From contig NZ_CP013187.1 in the NCBI RefSeq assembly GCF_001444405.1, positions 3,286,001-3,350,000 of the forward strand: a stretch of 64,000 bases of DNA, read 5' to 3'. The translations under genes were made by a program, and so were the position numbers. The notes beneath the pieces were generated by a model. It saw nothing but the letters and a program-made list of their open reading frames with translations, was not told where the DNA came from and made no database searches. Shown here one piece after another: positions 29,583 through 37,583 of this stretch. Within the stretch, counting starts at the first letter, position 1. The number at the start of each line of letters is the position of its first letter. This stretch comes from Pseudoalteromonas phenolica. Lineage in GTDB: Bacteria > Pseudomonadota > Gammaproteobacteria > Enterobacterales > Alteromonadaceae.

Positions 29583-30797
29583 TTAGTGGTGAGTCCACTC
29601 AACGCTATCTAAATCAATACCTTCTTGGTGCATCTCCCAAAGTGGAGACATTTCACGAAGACGGCCAATTGAGTTTTTAAGTAACTCAACCGTGTAATCA
29701 ATCTCTTCTTCAGTCGTGAATCGACCGATGCTGAAACGAATTGAGCTATGTGCTAGCTCGTCATTACGACCTAGCGCACGTAATACATACGATGGCTCAA
29801 GACTTGCTGAAGTACATGCAGAACCAGAAGATACCGCGATGTCTTTTACAGCCATTAGTAATGACTCACCTTCAACAAAGTTGAAGCTGATGTTTGAAAT
29901 ACCAGGCACTGATTGCTCAATCGCGCCGTTGAAATACACTTCATCCATGCTCATCAAGCCATCAATTAAACGCTTGCGAAGCGTGCTGATGTGCGCATGG
30001 TCTTTTTCGAAATCTTGCTTGGCAACACGGAAAGCAGTACCCATACCAACAATTTGGTGAGTCGCTAACGTACCAGAGCGCATACCACGCTCATGACCAC
30101 CACCGTGCATTTGTGCTTCTAGACGAGCACGTGGCTTACGACGAACATAAAGTGCACCAATGCCTTTCGGACCGTAGATTTTGTGCGCAGAGAAAGACAT
30201 GAAATCAACTTTTAGTTCTTGTAAGTCGATTTTTACTTTACCCGCACTTTGCGCTGCATCTACGTGGAACATGATCTTGCGCTCACGACACATCTCACCG
30301 ATGGTCGTAATATCTTGAATAACACCTAGCTCATTGTTCACGTGCATTACGCTCACAAGTACTGTGTCATCTCGCATTGCTGCTTCTAATTTTTTAAGGT
30401 CAAGTAAACCGTTTTCTTCAACTTCTAAGTAAGTTGCTTCAAACCCTTGACGCTCTAATTCACGGAATGTATCTAAAACGGCTTTGTGCTCAGTTTTAAC
30501 CGTGATGATGTGCTTGCCTTTCTTCTTATTGAAGTTAGCAGCGCCTTTAATTGCTAGGTTATTTGATTCCGTCGCGCCTGAAGTGAAAACAATTTCACGC
30601 GGATCTGCATTAATTAAATCAGCGATATCGTTACGCGCTTGGTCCACTAGCTCTTCGGCCTGCCAACCAAAACGGTGTGAACGTGATGCTGGGTTACCAA
30701 AATTGCCATCCATAGTCAGACATTGCATCATTTCATCTGCAACGCGCTGATCAACCGGAGTGGTTGCTGCATAATCTAGGTATATCGGTAATTTCAT
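29583..30797 (-). CDS. iscS: cysteine desulfurase IscS
   Basis: 404 residues (E. coli 404). PLP-dependent; it takes sulfur from cysteine for Fe-S clusters and for tRNA thiolation, including ThiI, which is encoded at 51620-53077. The PLP lysine is in FSAHKIYGPKG (about 206), and the active-site Cys is in SSGSACTSASLEPSYVL (about 328). First structural gene after iscR. Confidence 0.97.
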   Translation of the reverse strand: MKLPIYLDYAATTPVDQRVADEMMQCLTMDGNFGNPASRSHRFGWQAEELVDQARNDIADLINADPREIVFTSGATESNNLAIKGAANFNKKKGKHIITVKTEHKAVLDTFRELERQGFEATYLEVEENGLLDLKKLEAAMRDDTVLVSVMHVNNELGVIQDITTIGEMCRERKIMFHVDAAQSAGKVKIDLQELKVDFMSFSAHKIYGPKGIGALYVRRKPRARLEAQMHGGGHERGMRSGTLATHQIVGMGTAFRVAKQDFEKDHAHISTLRKRLIDGLMSMDEVYFNGAIEQSVPGISNISFNFVEGESLLMAVKDIAVSSGSACTSASLEPSYVLRALGRNDELAHSSIRFSIGRFTTEEEIDYTVELLKNSIGRLREMSPLWEMHQEGIDLDSVEWTHH

Positions 30798-30820
30798 TGG
30801 TTTCTCCGCTTGACGCCAAC

Positions 30821-31312
30821 TTAAAGTTGACAGCTCACTTGAATGTTATCTAGTTGCTTTATGGCAGTTTTAACAGCGCTATCTTGACGAGAAGCAACTG
30901 ACTGCACATCAGATTTGGCGACTAACTCAGCTAGGGAAATATTATTTAAAAACTCAGCAATACGCTCACTTAGATCAGACCATAGTGTGTGAGTTAAACA
31001 ACGCATGCCGTTCTGACAACCGCCGCCTTCACCGTGACAACGGGTTGCATCAACTGACTCGTCGACTGCATTAATCACATCACCTACAGAGATAGTTTGC
31101 GAATCTCGGCCAAGTAAATAGCCGCCGCCCGGTCCACGCACAGAGCTCACTAAGCCATGTTTACGTAAACGAGCAAATAATTGTTCTAGGTAAGATAATG
31201 ATATTTCTTGTCTTTCAGAAATATCAGCTAAAGGAACTGGGCCAACATCGGCGTGCAAAGCAACATCGAGCATCGCTGTGACTGCGTATCTGCCTTTAGA
31301 TGTTAGTTTCAT
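30821..31312 (-). CDS. iscR: Fe-S cluster-sensing regulator IscR
   Basis: 163 residues of the Rrf2 family. The winged helix is at the N terminus (MKLTSKGRYAVTAMLDVALH). The three cluster Cys (about 92, 98, 104) lie in CHGEGGGCQNGMRCLTHTLW. [2Fe-2S]-IscR represses its own operon through type 1 sites, three of which appear upstream. It starts the order iscR-iscS-iscU-iscA-hscB-hscA-fdx. Confidence 0.96.
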   Translation of the reverse strand: MKLTSKGRYAVTAMLDVALHADVGPVPLADISERQEISLSYLEQLFARLRKHGLVSSVRGPGGGYLLGRDSQTISVGDVINAVDESVDATRCHGEGGGCQNGMRCLTHTLWSDLSERIAEFLNNISLAELVAKSDVQSVASRQDSAVKTAIKQLDNIQVSCQL

Positions 31313-31344
31313 TATTGCCCCCTCAGCGTTTTATCAGGTGGTGA

Positions 31345-31377
31345 ATTTTAATTACCTGACTAGGATAGTCAAGTATT
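31345..31377 (-). promoter_or_regulatory. isc proximal promoter with IscR type 1 site
   Basis: Minus strand: TTGACT, 16-bp spacer, TAAAAT (31345-31372). The IscR-like site at 31351-31377 (plus strand ATTACCTGACTAGGATAGTC then AAGTATT) covers the -35 and spacer, so binding would block RNA polymerase. Confidence 0.75.
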
Positions 31378-31410
31378 ACTCACTACACTTACCACTAAAG
31401 TAACAAGTGC

Positions 31411-31437
31411 AATACCTGAGTAATTTACTCAAGTACT
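31411..31437. promoter_or_regulatory. second IscR type 1-like site
   Basis: AATACCTGAGTAATTTACTC then AAGTACT: the same 27-bp pattern as the flanking sites (ACCTGA-N7-TCAAGT core) but with GAGT/ACTC half-sites. I see no -10 next to it, so it may stabilise repression from the two promoters. Confidence 0.6.
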
Positions 31438-31441
31438 GCTC

Positions 31442-31474
31442 ATTGTAATTACCCGACTAAATTAGTCAAGTATT
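31442..31474 (-). promoter_or_regulatory. isc distal promoter with IscR type 1 site
   Basis: Minus strand: TTGACT, 16-bp spacer, TACAAT (31442-31469), again overlapped by an IscR-like site (31448-31474, plus strand ATTACCCGACTAAATTAGTC then AAGTATT). It has the same geometry as the proximal promoter, 97 bp upstream. Confidence 0.7.
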
Positions 31475-31494
31475 AAACAAAAAATAATCAGGGG

Positions 31495-32223
31495 TTATTT
31501 ATTGCCTGTAGACTTGTTAATTGAAGTCAAAATACCGCGTAAAATATTAAGCTCTTGATTTTCTGGACGGGCGCGATTAAACAGACGCTTTAGCTTGGTC
31601 ATTACCATGCCTGGATGCTGCTTGATGATGAAGCCGGTTTCTTTCAATGTGCTTTCTAAGTGCTCGTAGAAAAGCTCCATTTGCTGCGAGCTTGGGTAAA
31701 CTGTGTCGTCTTCTTCTACTGGCTTGTCTTGCTTATCTAAAAACGCCATACGCGTTTCATAGGTAAGGGTTTGGACAGCCATCGCAAGGTTTAATGAACT
31801 ATATTCAGGATTTGCAGGAATACATACGTGGTAGTTACAAAGTTGCAGTTCTTCATTAGTCAAGCCACTGTTTTCACGACCGAAAACTAAAGCTACAGGG
31901 CCGCTTTCAGATCCATCAACCAATTTTTGAGCACACTCTCTTGGCTCTACCATTGGCCAAGACAAAGTACGTGAGCGAGCACTTGTACCAATTGTTAGTG
32001 AACAGTCAGCAATGGCTTCTTCTAACTTGCTCACAGTTACGCTATTACCTAGTACATCAGTTGCACCAGCTGCGAGGGCACTGGCATGGCTATCCACCTC
32101 ACAAGCCGGGTCAACTAAATATAGTTTTGATAGCCCCATAGTTTTCATTGCGCGTGCAACTGAACCAATATTGCCTGAATGAGAGGTGTTAACTAACACA
32201 ATACGAATATCTTCTAATGCCAT
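31495..32223 (-). CDS. trmJ: tRNA (Cm32/Um32) 2'-O-methyltransferase TrmJ
   Basis: 242 residues from the ATG at 32221-32223 (MALEDIRIVLVNTSHSGNIG), which matches the family's start; the open frame begins 16 codons earlier. SPOUT methyltransferase with the knot motifs VALVFGRENSGLTNEEL and IPANPEYSSLNLAMAVQ. It methylates ribose 32 of several tRNAs. It lies directly upstream of iscR, a linkage also seen in E. coli. Confidence 0.93.
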   Translation of the reverse strand: MALEDIRIVLVNTSHSGNIGSVARAMKTMGLSKLYLVDPACEVDSHASALAAGATDVLGNSVTVSKLEEAIADCSLTIGTSARSRTLSWPMVEPRECAQKLVDGSESGPVALVFGRENSGLTNEELQLCNYHVCIPANPEYSSLNLAMAVQTLTYETRMAFLDKQDKPVEEDDTVYPSSQQMELFYEHLESTLKETGFIIKQHPGMVMTKLKRLFNRARPENQELNILRGILTSINKSTGNK

Positions 32224-32365
32224 TTCACTAAGCCTATACGACGAAAATTGATAATTGGCTAAGTTTACCACAGCCTATTTCAGCCACTCAAAAATCTTCG
32301 TTTATATTTTTTAATAGCAATTTCAATGCGGTTAAAAAAACAACAGATTTATTTTGTTTTTTGGG

Positions 32366-32393
32366 TTTACTTTAAAGTAAAAATCGCTAGAAT
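32366..32393 (+). promoter_or_regulatory. suhB promoter
   Basis: TTTACT, 16-bp spacer, TAGAAT, about 75 bases before the suhB ATG. No other elements are clear in the 245-bp divergent gap. Confidence 0.5.
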
Positions 32394-32468
32394 ACGCCGT
32401 CCTGTGCTTACTGTATTGTCGGTGGGCAACGAATTTATACTGTTCTTTTACAACCCAAAGGTAATGCT

Positions 32469-33272
32469 ATGCATCCAATGTTAAACATTGCGGTACGCGC
32501 TGCGCGTAATGCAGGTAAAGTGATCTTACGTGCAAGTGAAGATTTATCACGTGTTGAAGCCCAACAAAAAGGCAGCAACGACTTTGTTACTAACGTAGAT
32601 AAAGACGCGGAAGCTATCATCCGTGAAACGATTTTAAAAGCGTATCCAGAACACTCAATCGTGGGTGAAGAGCTAGGTGTTACCGAGGGTAAAGATGCTG
32701 ACTATCAGTGGATCATCGATCCATTAGATGGCACAACTAACTTCATCAAAGGCATTCCTCATTATGCCGTTTCAATCGCACTTAAAGTTAAAGGTCGCCT
32801 AGACCAAGCTGTTATCTACGACCCAGTACGTAGTGAGTTATTCACAGCTTCTCGCGGTCAAGGTGCACAACTAAACAGCATGCGTCTTCGCGTAGCTAAA
32901 AACAACGAAATCGCAGGTACTGTGTTAGCGACGGGTTTCCCATTCAAGCAAAAGCATCACATTGATGCATACACTGATGCATTCAAAGCTTTATTTGTTC
33001 ACACAGCTGATATTCGTCGTGCTGGTTCTGCAGCATTAGATATGGCTTATGTTGCAGCAGGTCGTATTGATGGTTTCTTCGAAATCGGTCTTAAGCCTTG
33101 GGACACAGCAGCAGGTGAGCTACTTATCAAAGAAGCTGGCGGTATGATCACAGATTTTGCTGGCGGTACTAACTACACGAAGAGTGGAAACATCGTGTGT
33201 GGTTCCCCAAAACTTTGCCAACAAATCGTAAAAGAAATTCGTCCGACATTAACTGAGTCATTACTTAAGTAA
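32469..33272 (+). CDS. suhB: inositol-1-monophosphatase family protein SuhB
   Basis: 267 residues. Metal-binding residues lie in SIVGEELG (Glu) and WIIDPLDGTTNFIKG (Asp/Asp), and in KPWDTAAGELLIKEAGG near 220. In E. coli SuhB is also part of the rRNA antitermination complex (with NusA/B/E/G), which ties it to the boxA sites of the rRNA operon here. Monocistronic, divergent from trmJ, with a strong terminator. Confidence 0.95.
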   Translation: MHPMLNIAVRAARNAGKVILRASEDLSRVEAQQKGSNDFVTNVDKDAEAIIRETILKAYPEHSIVGEELGVTEGKDADYQWIIDPLDGTTNFIKGIPHYAVSIALKVKGRLDQAVIYDPVRSELFTASRGQGAQLNSMRLRVAKNNEIAGTVLATGFPFKQKHHIDAYTDAFKALFVHTADIRRAGSAALDMAYVAAGRIDGFFEIGLKPWDTAAGELLIKEAGGMITDFAGGTNYTKSGNIVCGSPKLCQQIVKEIRPTLTESLLK

Positions 33273-33292
33273 TGGCCATGTATGTTTGACTT

Positions 33293-33325
33293 AAAAAAGG
33301 AGCCGATGGCTCCTTTTTTGTTTTA
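33293..33325. terminator. suhB terminator (bidirectional)
   Basis: Arms AAAAAAGGAGCC and GGCTCCTTTTTT with a 3-nt loop, symmetrical A/T runs. It can also serve the convergent solute-binding protein gene that ends at 33337. Confidence 0.92.
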
Positions 33326-33336
33326 CTGAATGTTCC

Positions 33337-34152
33337 TTATTCAGCATTAAAATACGGGTTTTTCAACTTAATCGCCTTATCAGGCTGATACATAGATAAC
33401 CGCGCTAGATCTTTTTCAAAATAACGCGAAAATAACGCATCAAATTCACCGCTATTTTTTAACTTATTCAATCCACGCTTTAGGTCATCTGCCAATTGTG
33501 GCTTTGCTTTATTTACGAAGAAATAAAATGCTGTGGGATATTCCAAATATACATTCGGTAATAACACAAATTTATCTGGGTTTTCTTCAAGCTCAGAGTT
33601 CACTTCAATGAAAGAACGAGGGAAGTAGTCGACTCTACCTGCAGCTAATAATTTAAACATAGCTTGATAGTTAGAGAGTGGTTTTATCGGCAGGTTATGA
33701 AAAGCCAATATTTTAGTATCAGGCCAGTCATGCCCTTGTACAGCAGTAAATGCTTTCAATTGCTCAATACTGCTAAGTTCAGCGAACTGTGCAAGACGTT
33801 CTTTTTTCACCATGATCGCCCGCTTACCTATGTAGCCTTTAAATAAAGGCACAGGAATGGCTATTGCGATTTGCTCACGATCAGGGCTGGTCATACTCCA
33901 ATGTAAGTCAACTTTTCCTGACGAGAGTGCCATCAAAGTACGCTGTTGATGAGGATGAACTGTGACATGCTCGTAGTCGTAAGTGGCGTCTGCAGCTTTT
34001 AACGCTTTATCGAGCAACTCATAAAGGTAATGATCTCGCTCATAAAGCTTTCTTGGCTCTTTCGCGACTTTTATAGTTTCAATTTCTTTTGCCTGAAGCT
34101 GAAAAGAAGCACAAACACTTATAATAATGAAAAAATTGATGAGTCTCTGCAT
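33337..34152 (-). CDS. periplasmic solute-binding protein, family 3-like
   Basis: 271 residues from the ATG at 34150-34152; a GTG start would add five residues. A signal peptide (LINFFIIISVCASFQLQA) leads a protein with the two-lobed SBP_bac_3 pattern: KVDLHWSMTSPDREQIAIAIPVPLFKG and AGRVDYFPRSFIEVNSEL. No permease or ATPase is adjacent and the gene stands alone. Such orphan proteins in this order often act as sensors, or the transporter is elsewhere. The ligand is unknown. Confidence 0.82.
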   Translation of the reverse strand: MQRLINFFIIISVCASFQLQAKEIETIKVAKEPRKLYERDHYLYELLDKALKAADATYDYEHVTVHPHQQRTLMALSSGKVDLHWSMTSPDREQIAIAIPVPLFKGYIGKRAIMVKKERLAQFAELSSIEQLKAFTAVQGHDWPDTKILAFHNLPIKPLSNYQAMFKLLAAGRVDYFPRSFIEVNSELEENPDKFVLLPNVYLEYPTAFYFFVNKAKPQLADDLKRGLNKLKNSGEFDALFSRYFEKDLARLSMYQPDKAIKLKNPYFNAE

Positions 34153-34218
34153 ATAGTGGGCTCCCACTCATTTTATTCTAAGCTACCCAAAATAGAGCCA
34201 TGACTCAAGTATTTCTGA

Positions 34219-36006
34219 TTAAGAAACAATCGCCACTGTTGGTCGACGCTTATTCGCCACAAATAAATAGCTGTTGCGATAACGTTTGGCTTCCTTCTTG
34301 GCATCCGTTGCCAGCGCCGCTACCTGATGACTATTGTGACAGCTGTCAACATGCGGTGACACAAGACCAATGGACAGTGTGAGCAAAGGCACAAACTGCT
34401 GCTGCCCTTCTCGGTTTGTAGCCCAGTAGCCACCTGCTTTTACATGCTCATGGGTAAAATAGCTTTTAGACTTTAATTCAAACTCATTGATAATTTCTCG
34501 GCAAAGTGGCTCAGCGTCATCGCCATCGAATACCACCATGAAGTCATCACCTCCGATATGTCCCACAAATCCAGAAAAACCAATACAACATTCACTTATC
34601 ACTTCAGCGAGCAGTTTTATCACTCCATCACCACTGGCATAGCCATACAAGTCATTAAACTGCTTGAAGTGATTTAAATCGATATACGCCAAGGTGAAGT
34701 CTTGTTTATTTAACAGTCGCTGTTCTATGGCTTCGTTTATTGCAACATTACCAGGCAACATAGTGAGCGGGTTTGCATGCTGTGCATTGCGAATTTTTTC
34801 TTCGGTAATGTGTTTTAAAATTGCTCTAAGTGGTACCAAGCCTAAATACTTTCCGCCTTGTGTTACCACTATGTGGCGACGAATATCAAAGTCTTGCTCT
34901 GTAATTAACTGACTCACCTCATCAAGTTGAGACTGCTCATCTACAATTAAAGGTTGTTTGTCCATGAGAGAAGCTAAAGGCTTTTTAGCATACAAAGCGT
35001 GACCATAAGGCGCAGCAAAAACTTCTGTTAATTGATCTCGGTGAAGTAAACCCATTGGCATTTGCTGCTCATCAACGACAGCGAGACTCATCAGCTGTTT
35101 GTCTTTTTCAAACACGCGATGTACATCTTGGCATAATACGCCATTTAACACAGCTGGAGTGACATGCGTTAATTCGCCAATTGTTTTAACTAAACCTCGA
35201 TGCATCACATTTCCTTGTGCTTGGCTCGACTCTTTTAAAGTATTTGGATAGGCATTCAATGGCACAGCTGAGGGCCGTGCAATTAAAAAACCTTGCGCAT
35301 TGGTAATTCCCAACTGTGTGATTAAAGCTAATTCTTCAGCGCGTTCAATACCCTCAGCAATAACAGCTGTACGCGTTGCCTTAGCAAGTTCAATAATTGA
35401 CTTTAAAAACTCACGTTTAACTAAGCTTTGATCGCAATGATCAATAAAGTAGCGGTCGATCTTTACAAAGTCAGGTTGTAACTCTGACCACTGCTTTAAC
35501 CCAGAGTAACCCGCCCCTAAGTCATCAATAGCAATGTTAAAGCCTAATTTACGGTAATGGCCGATGGTTTTAAGCAACAAAAAGCCGTCATCTACTTTGT
35601 CTTGCTCTGTCACTTCAATTACAACTTGGTTGGCCTGTAACCCATATTGTTGAATAAGCTGAAGAGTTTCACCTCTAGGGTGATTTGGGTCTAGTAGTGT
35701 ATTTGGGCTGACATTTAGAAACAATTTGCCCGATAGGTTCAGTTCAGCAAAACGCTCAATCGCCTTCTCACGGCATAATAGCTCTAATTCAGAGAGCCTA
35801 TTAAAACGCTGTGCTGCTGAAAATAAGGCGTTTGGTGATTCTAATTCAGATCCTTCAGGGCCTCGACTTAATGCCTCAAAACCCAAAATAGTTTGCCGCG
35901 CAACATCGCAAATTGGTTGAAATAAGGGCTCCACCAAACGTTCGTCTAAAATTGTTTGTAAACTCTGCGCGTCAATTTTAAACGCCTCTATGCGACCACT
36001 CTCCAC
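34219..36006 (-). CDS. EAL - CBS pair - GGDEF signalling protein
   Basis: 595 residues, soluble. EAL (about 20-250) keeps FEALSRGP, NVSPNTLL, EVTEQ, IDDLGAGYSGL, KIDRYFI and EGIE, so phosphodiesterase activity is likely. Two CBS repeats (about 285-395) should bind a nucleotide. GGDEF (about 410-560) has IGGDDFMVVF, close to consensus, after LAYIDLNHFKQFNDLYGY. The start is a GTG at 36006 without a clear ribosome site. The order EAL-CBS-GGDEF is a known domain layout in gammaproteobacteria. It could make or degrade c-di-GMP under adenylate control. No operon partner. Confidence 0.88.
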   Translation of the reverse strand: MESGRIEAFKIDAQSLQTILDERLVEPLFQPICDVARQTILGFEALSRGPEGSELESPNALFSAAQRFNRLSELELLCREKAIERFAELNLSGKLFLNVSPNTLLDPNHPRGETLQLIQQYGLQANQVVIEVTEQDKVDDGFLLLKTIGHYRKLGFNIAIDDLGAGYSGLKQWSELQPDFVKIDRYFIDHCDQSLVKREFLKSIIELAKATRTAVIAEGIERAEELALITQLGITNAQGFLIARPSAVPLNAYPNTLKESSQAQGNVMHRGLVKTIGELTHVTPAVLNGVLCQDVHRVFEKDKQLMSLAVVDEQQMPMGLLHRDQLTEVFAAPYGHALYAKKPLASLMDKQPLIVDEQSQLDEVSQLITEQDFDIRRHIVVTQGGKYLGLVPLRAILKHITEEKIRNAQHANPLTMLPGNVAINEAIEQRLLNKQDFTLAYIDLNHFKQFNDLYGYASGDGVIKLLAEVISECCIGFSGFVGHIGGDDFMVVFDGDDAEPLCREIINEFELKSKSYFTHEHVKAGGYWATNREGQQQFVPLLTLSIGLVSPHVDSCHNSHQVAALATDAKKEAKRYRNSYLFVANKRRPTVAIVS

Positions 36007-36159
36007 TGCAGATCACCAAAACAGAAACAGTATCCGATTATTTTACAACCGCTGTATGACAATTTTATTGCGTTCGAAATCTGTTCTAGCTAATTAAACT
36101 GGCAGGGTTTAAAATGTGCTTTTAGAAACCAAATCACGTTTCAAGCCACAGATTTAATT

Positions 36160-36783
36160 ATGACATCACAAACTCGCGGTAATTTATTTATTCTTTCAGC
36201 GCCTTCTGGTGCGGGAAAATCAAGCCTAATCAAAGCACTGTTAGAGAAACATGCTGATATTAAAGTGTCAGTTTCTCACACTACCCGTAGTCCTCGTCCA
36301 GGTGAAAACAATGGTGAGCACTATCACTTTGTTAGTGTAGATGAATTTAAAGCCTTAATTGATCAAGGTGACTTTTTTGAGTGGGCACAAGTTTTCGAAA
36401 ACTACTATGGCACTTCAAAAGCGGCGATAGAGTCTCAACTTGAGCAAGGCATTGATGTGTTTTTAGATATTGATTGGCAAGGCGCGCGCCAAGTTCGTGA
36501 ATTAATGCCATCAGTAAAAACGGTCTTTATTTTACCGCCGTCGCAAGCCGAACTTGAAAATCGCTTAAACAACCGTGGACAGGATTCTCAAGAAGTAATT
36601 GCAGGGCGCATGGCGGAAGCAAAATCAGAAAGCTCGCACTATGATGAGTTCGATTATGTATTAGTAAATGATGATTTTGATACAGCTCTAATGCAACTTG
36701 AGCATATTGTCATGGCTGCTCGCCTTGAACTGGATGCACAAAAACACCGTCATCAAAGTTTAATTGCTGAGTTATTGGCTTAA
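36160..36783 (+). CDS. gmk: guanylate kinase
   Basis: 207 residues. The P-loop is LSAPSGAGKSSLIK, and the GMP-binding site VSHTTRSPRPGENNGEHYHFV follows as in all guanylate kinases. It makes GDP from GMP, upstream of ppGpp synthesis, and sits before rpoZ and spoT as in E. coli. Confidence 0.97.
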   Translation: MTSQTRGNLFILSAPSGAGKSSLIKALLEKHADIKVSVSHTTRSPRPGENNGEHYHFVSVDEFKALIDQGDFFEWAQVFENYYGTSKAAIESQLEQGIDVFLDIDWQGARQVRELMPSVKTVFILPPSQAELENRLNNRGQDSQEVIAGRMAEAKSESSHYDEFDYVLVNDDFDTALMQLEHIVMAARLELDAQKHRHQSLIAELLA

Positions 36784-36885
36784 TCTCTCTCATTTAAACA
36801 AGATAAATTTTTAACCACCTATTGGAGAATTGGTTTGCATCAAGTAAACTTACCAATTCGACATGAATAACTTTGGAGTGCTTCG

Positions 36886-37161
36886 ATGGCTCGCGTAACT
36901 GTAGAAGATGCAGTAGATAAAATTGGTAACCGTTTTGACTTAATCCTAGTAGCGGCGCGTCGCGCTCGTCAGATCTCTGTAGGTGGTAAAGATCCTATGG
37001 TTGATGCTGAAAACGATAAGCCAACTGTAATCGCCCTACGTGAGATCGAACAAGGACTTGTGAACAACTCGTCTCTTGATATGATCGATCGTGAAGAGCA
37101 ACAAAACCAAGAAGCTGCAGAGCTTGCTGCGGTTGCTGCAATTGTTGGCGGTAACAGCTAA
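36886..37161 (+). CDS. rpoZ: RNA polymerase omega subunit
   Basis: 91 residues. MARVTVEDAVDKIGNRFDLI and AARRARQI are universal omega features. Omega forms part of the ppGpp site on RNA polymerase. A terminator and a 422-bp spacer divide it from spoT, which in E. coli is directly downstream. Confidence 0.97.
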   Translation: MARVTVEDAVDKIGNRFDLILVAARRARQISVGGKDPMVDAENDKPTVIALREIEQGLVNNSSLDMIDREEQQNQEAAELAAVAAIVGGNS

Positions 37162-37182
37162 AATCCCCTGCACTTCATACTC

Positions 37183-37215
37183 AAAGCCAGCTTTAACGCT
37201 GGCTTTGTTGTTTTT
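37183..37215 (+). terminator. rpoZ terminator
   Basis: Arms AAAGCCAGC and GCTGGCTTT with a 6-nt loop, then GTTGTTTTT. It should separate gmk-rpoZ from spoT. Confidence 0.88.
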
Positions 37216-37299
37216 AGTGGTCAATAACAAATATTAGCCTGAACTTTGGTTAAGAGATTTACTAGCATATTGATATTGCAATAATAAATATCATTTAAT

Positions 37300-37470
37300 C
37301 TGCAGACGGAGACTTTTAAGGGTAACACCGCTCACGCGTCCTGCTATCGCCAAGGTACCTACATCCATGCAGGCAAGGCGAATTTGCGCGTCAATAGCGA
37401 GCCTATTGCAAGTGAATTCAACGCTGTTAGCGTTGAAAGTAGCCTCTGGAGATAGATTTATTACCCAGAG
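37300..37470. repeat. dyad-rich spacer between rpoZ and spoT
   Basis: No gene is seen in 37216-37583. The spacer holds a perfect hairpin TTCAACGCT-GTT-AGCGTTGAA (37417-37437), plus GC-richer segments unlike the surrounding AT-rich intergenic DNA. The character is that of an inserted intergenic repeat, but its boundaries are not clear. A spoT promoter must lie within or after it. Confidence 0.45.
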
Positions 37471-37583
37471 TTCAGGTTAATTACTCACCGTAGACATAAA
37501 AGTCACAGCTAGCCATTGGTTTCTCTGATAATTCATCGTATATTCATAGCATCATATTACTTCACTGGAACATTGGAGTGTGA

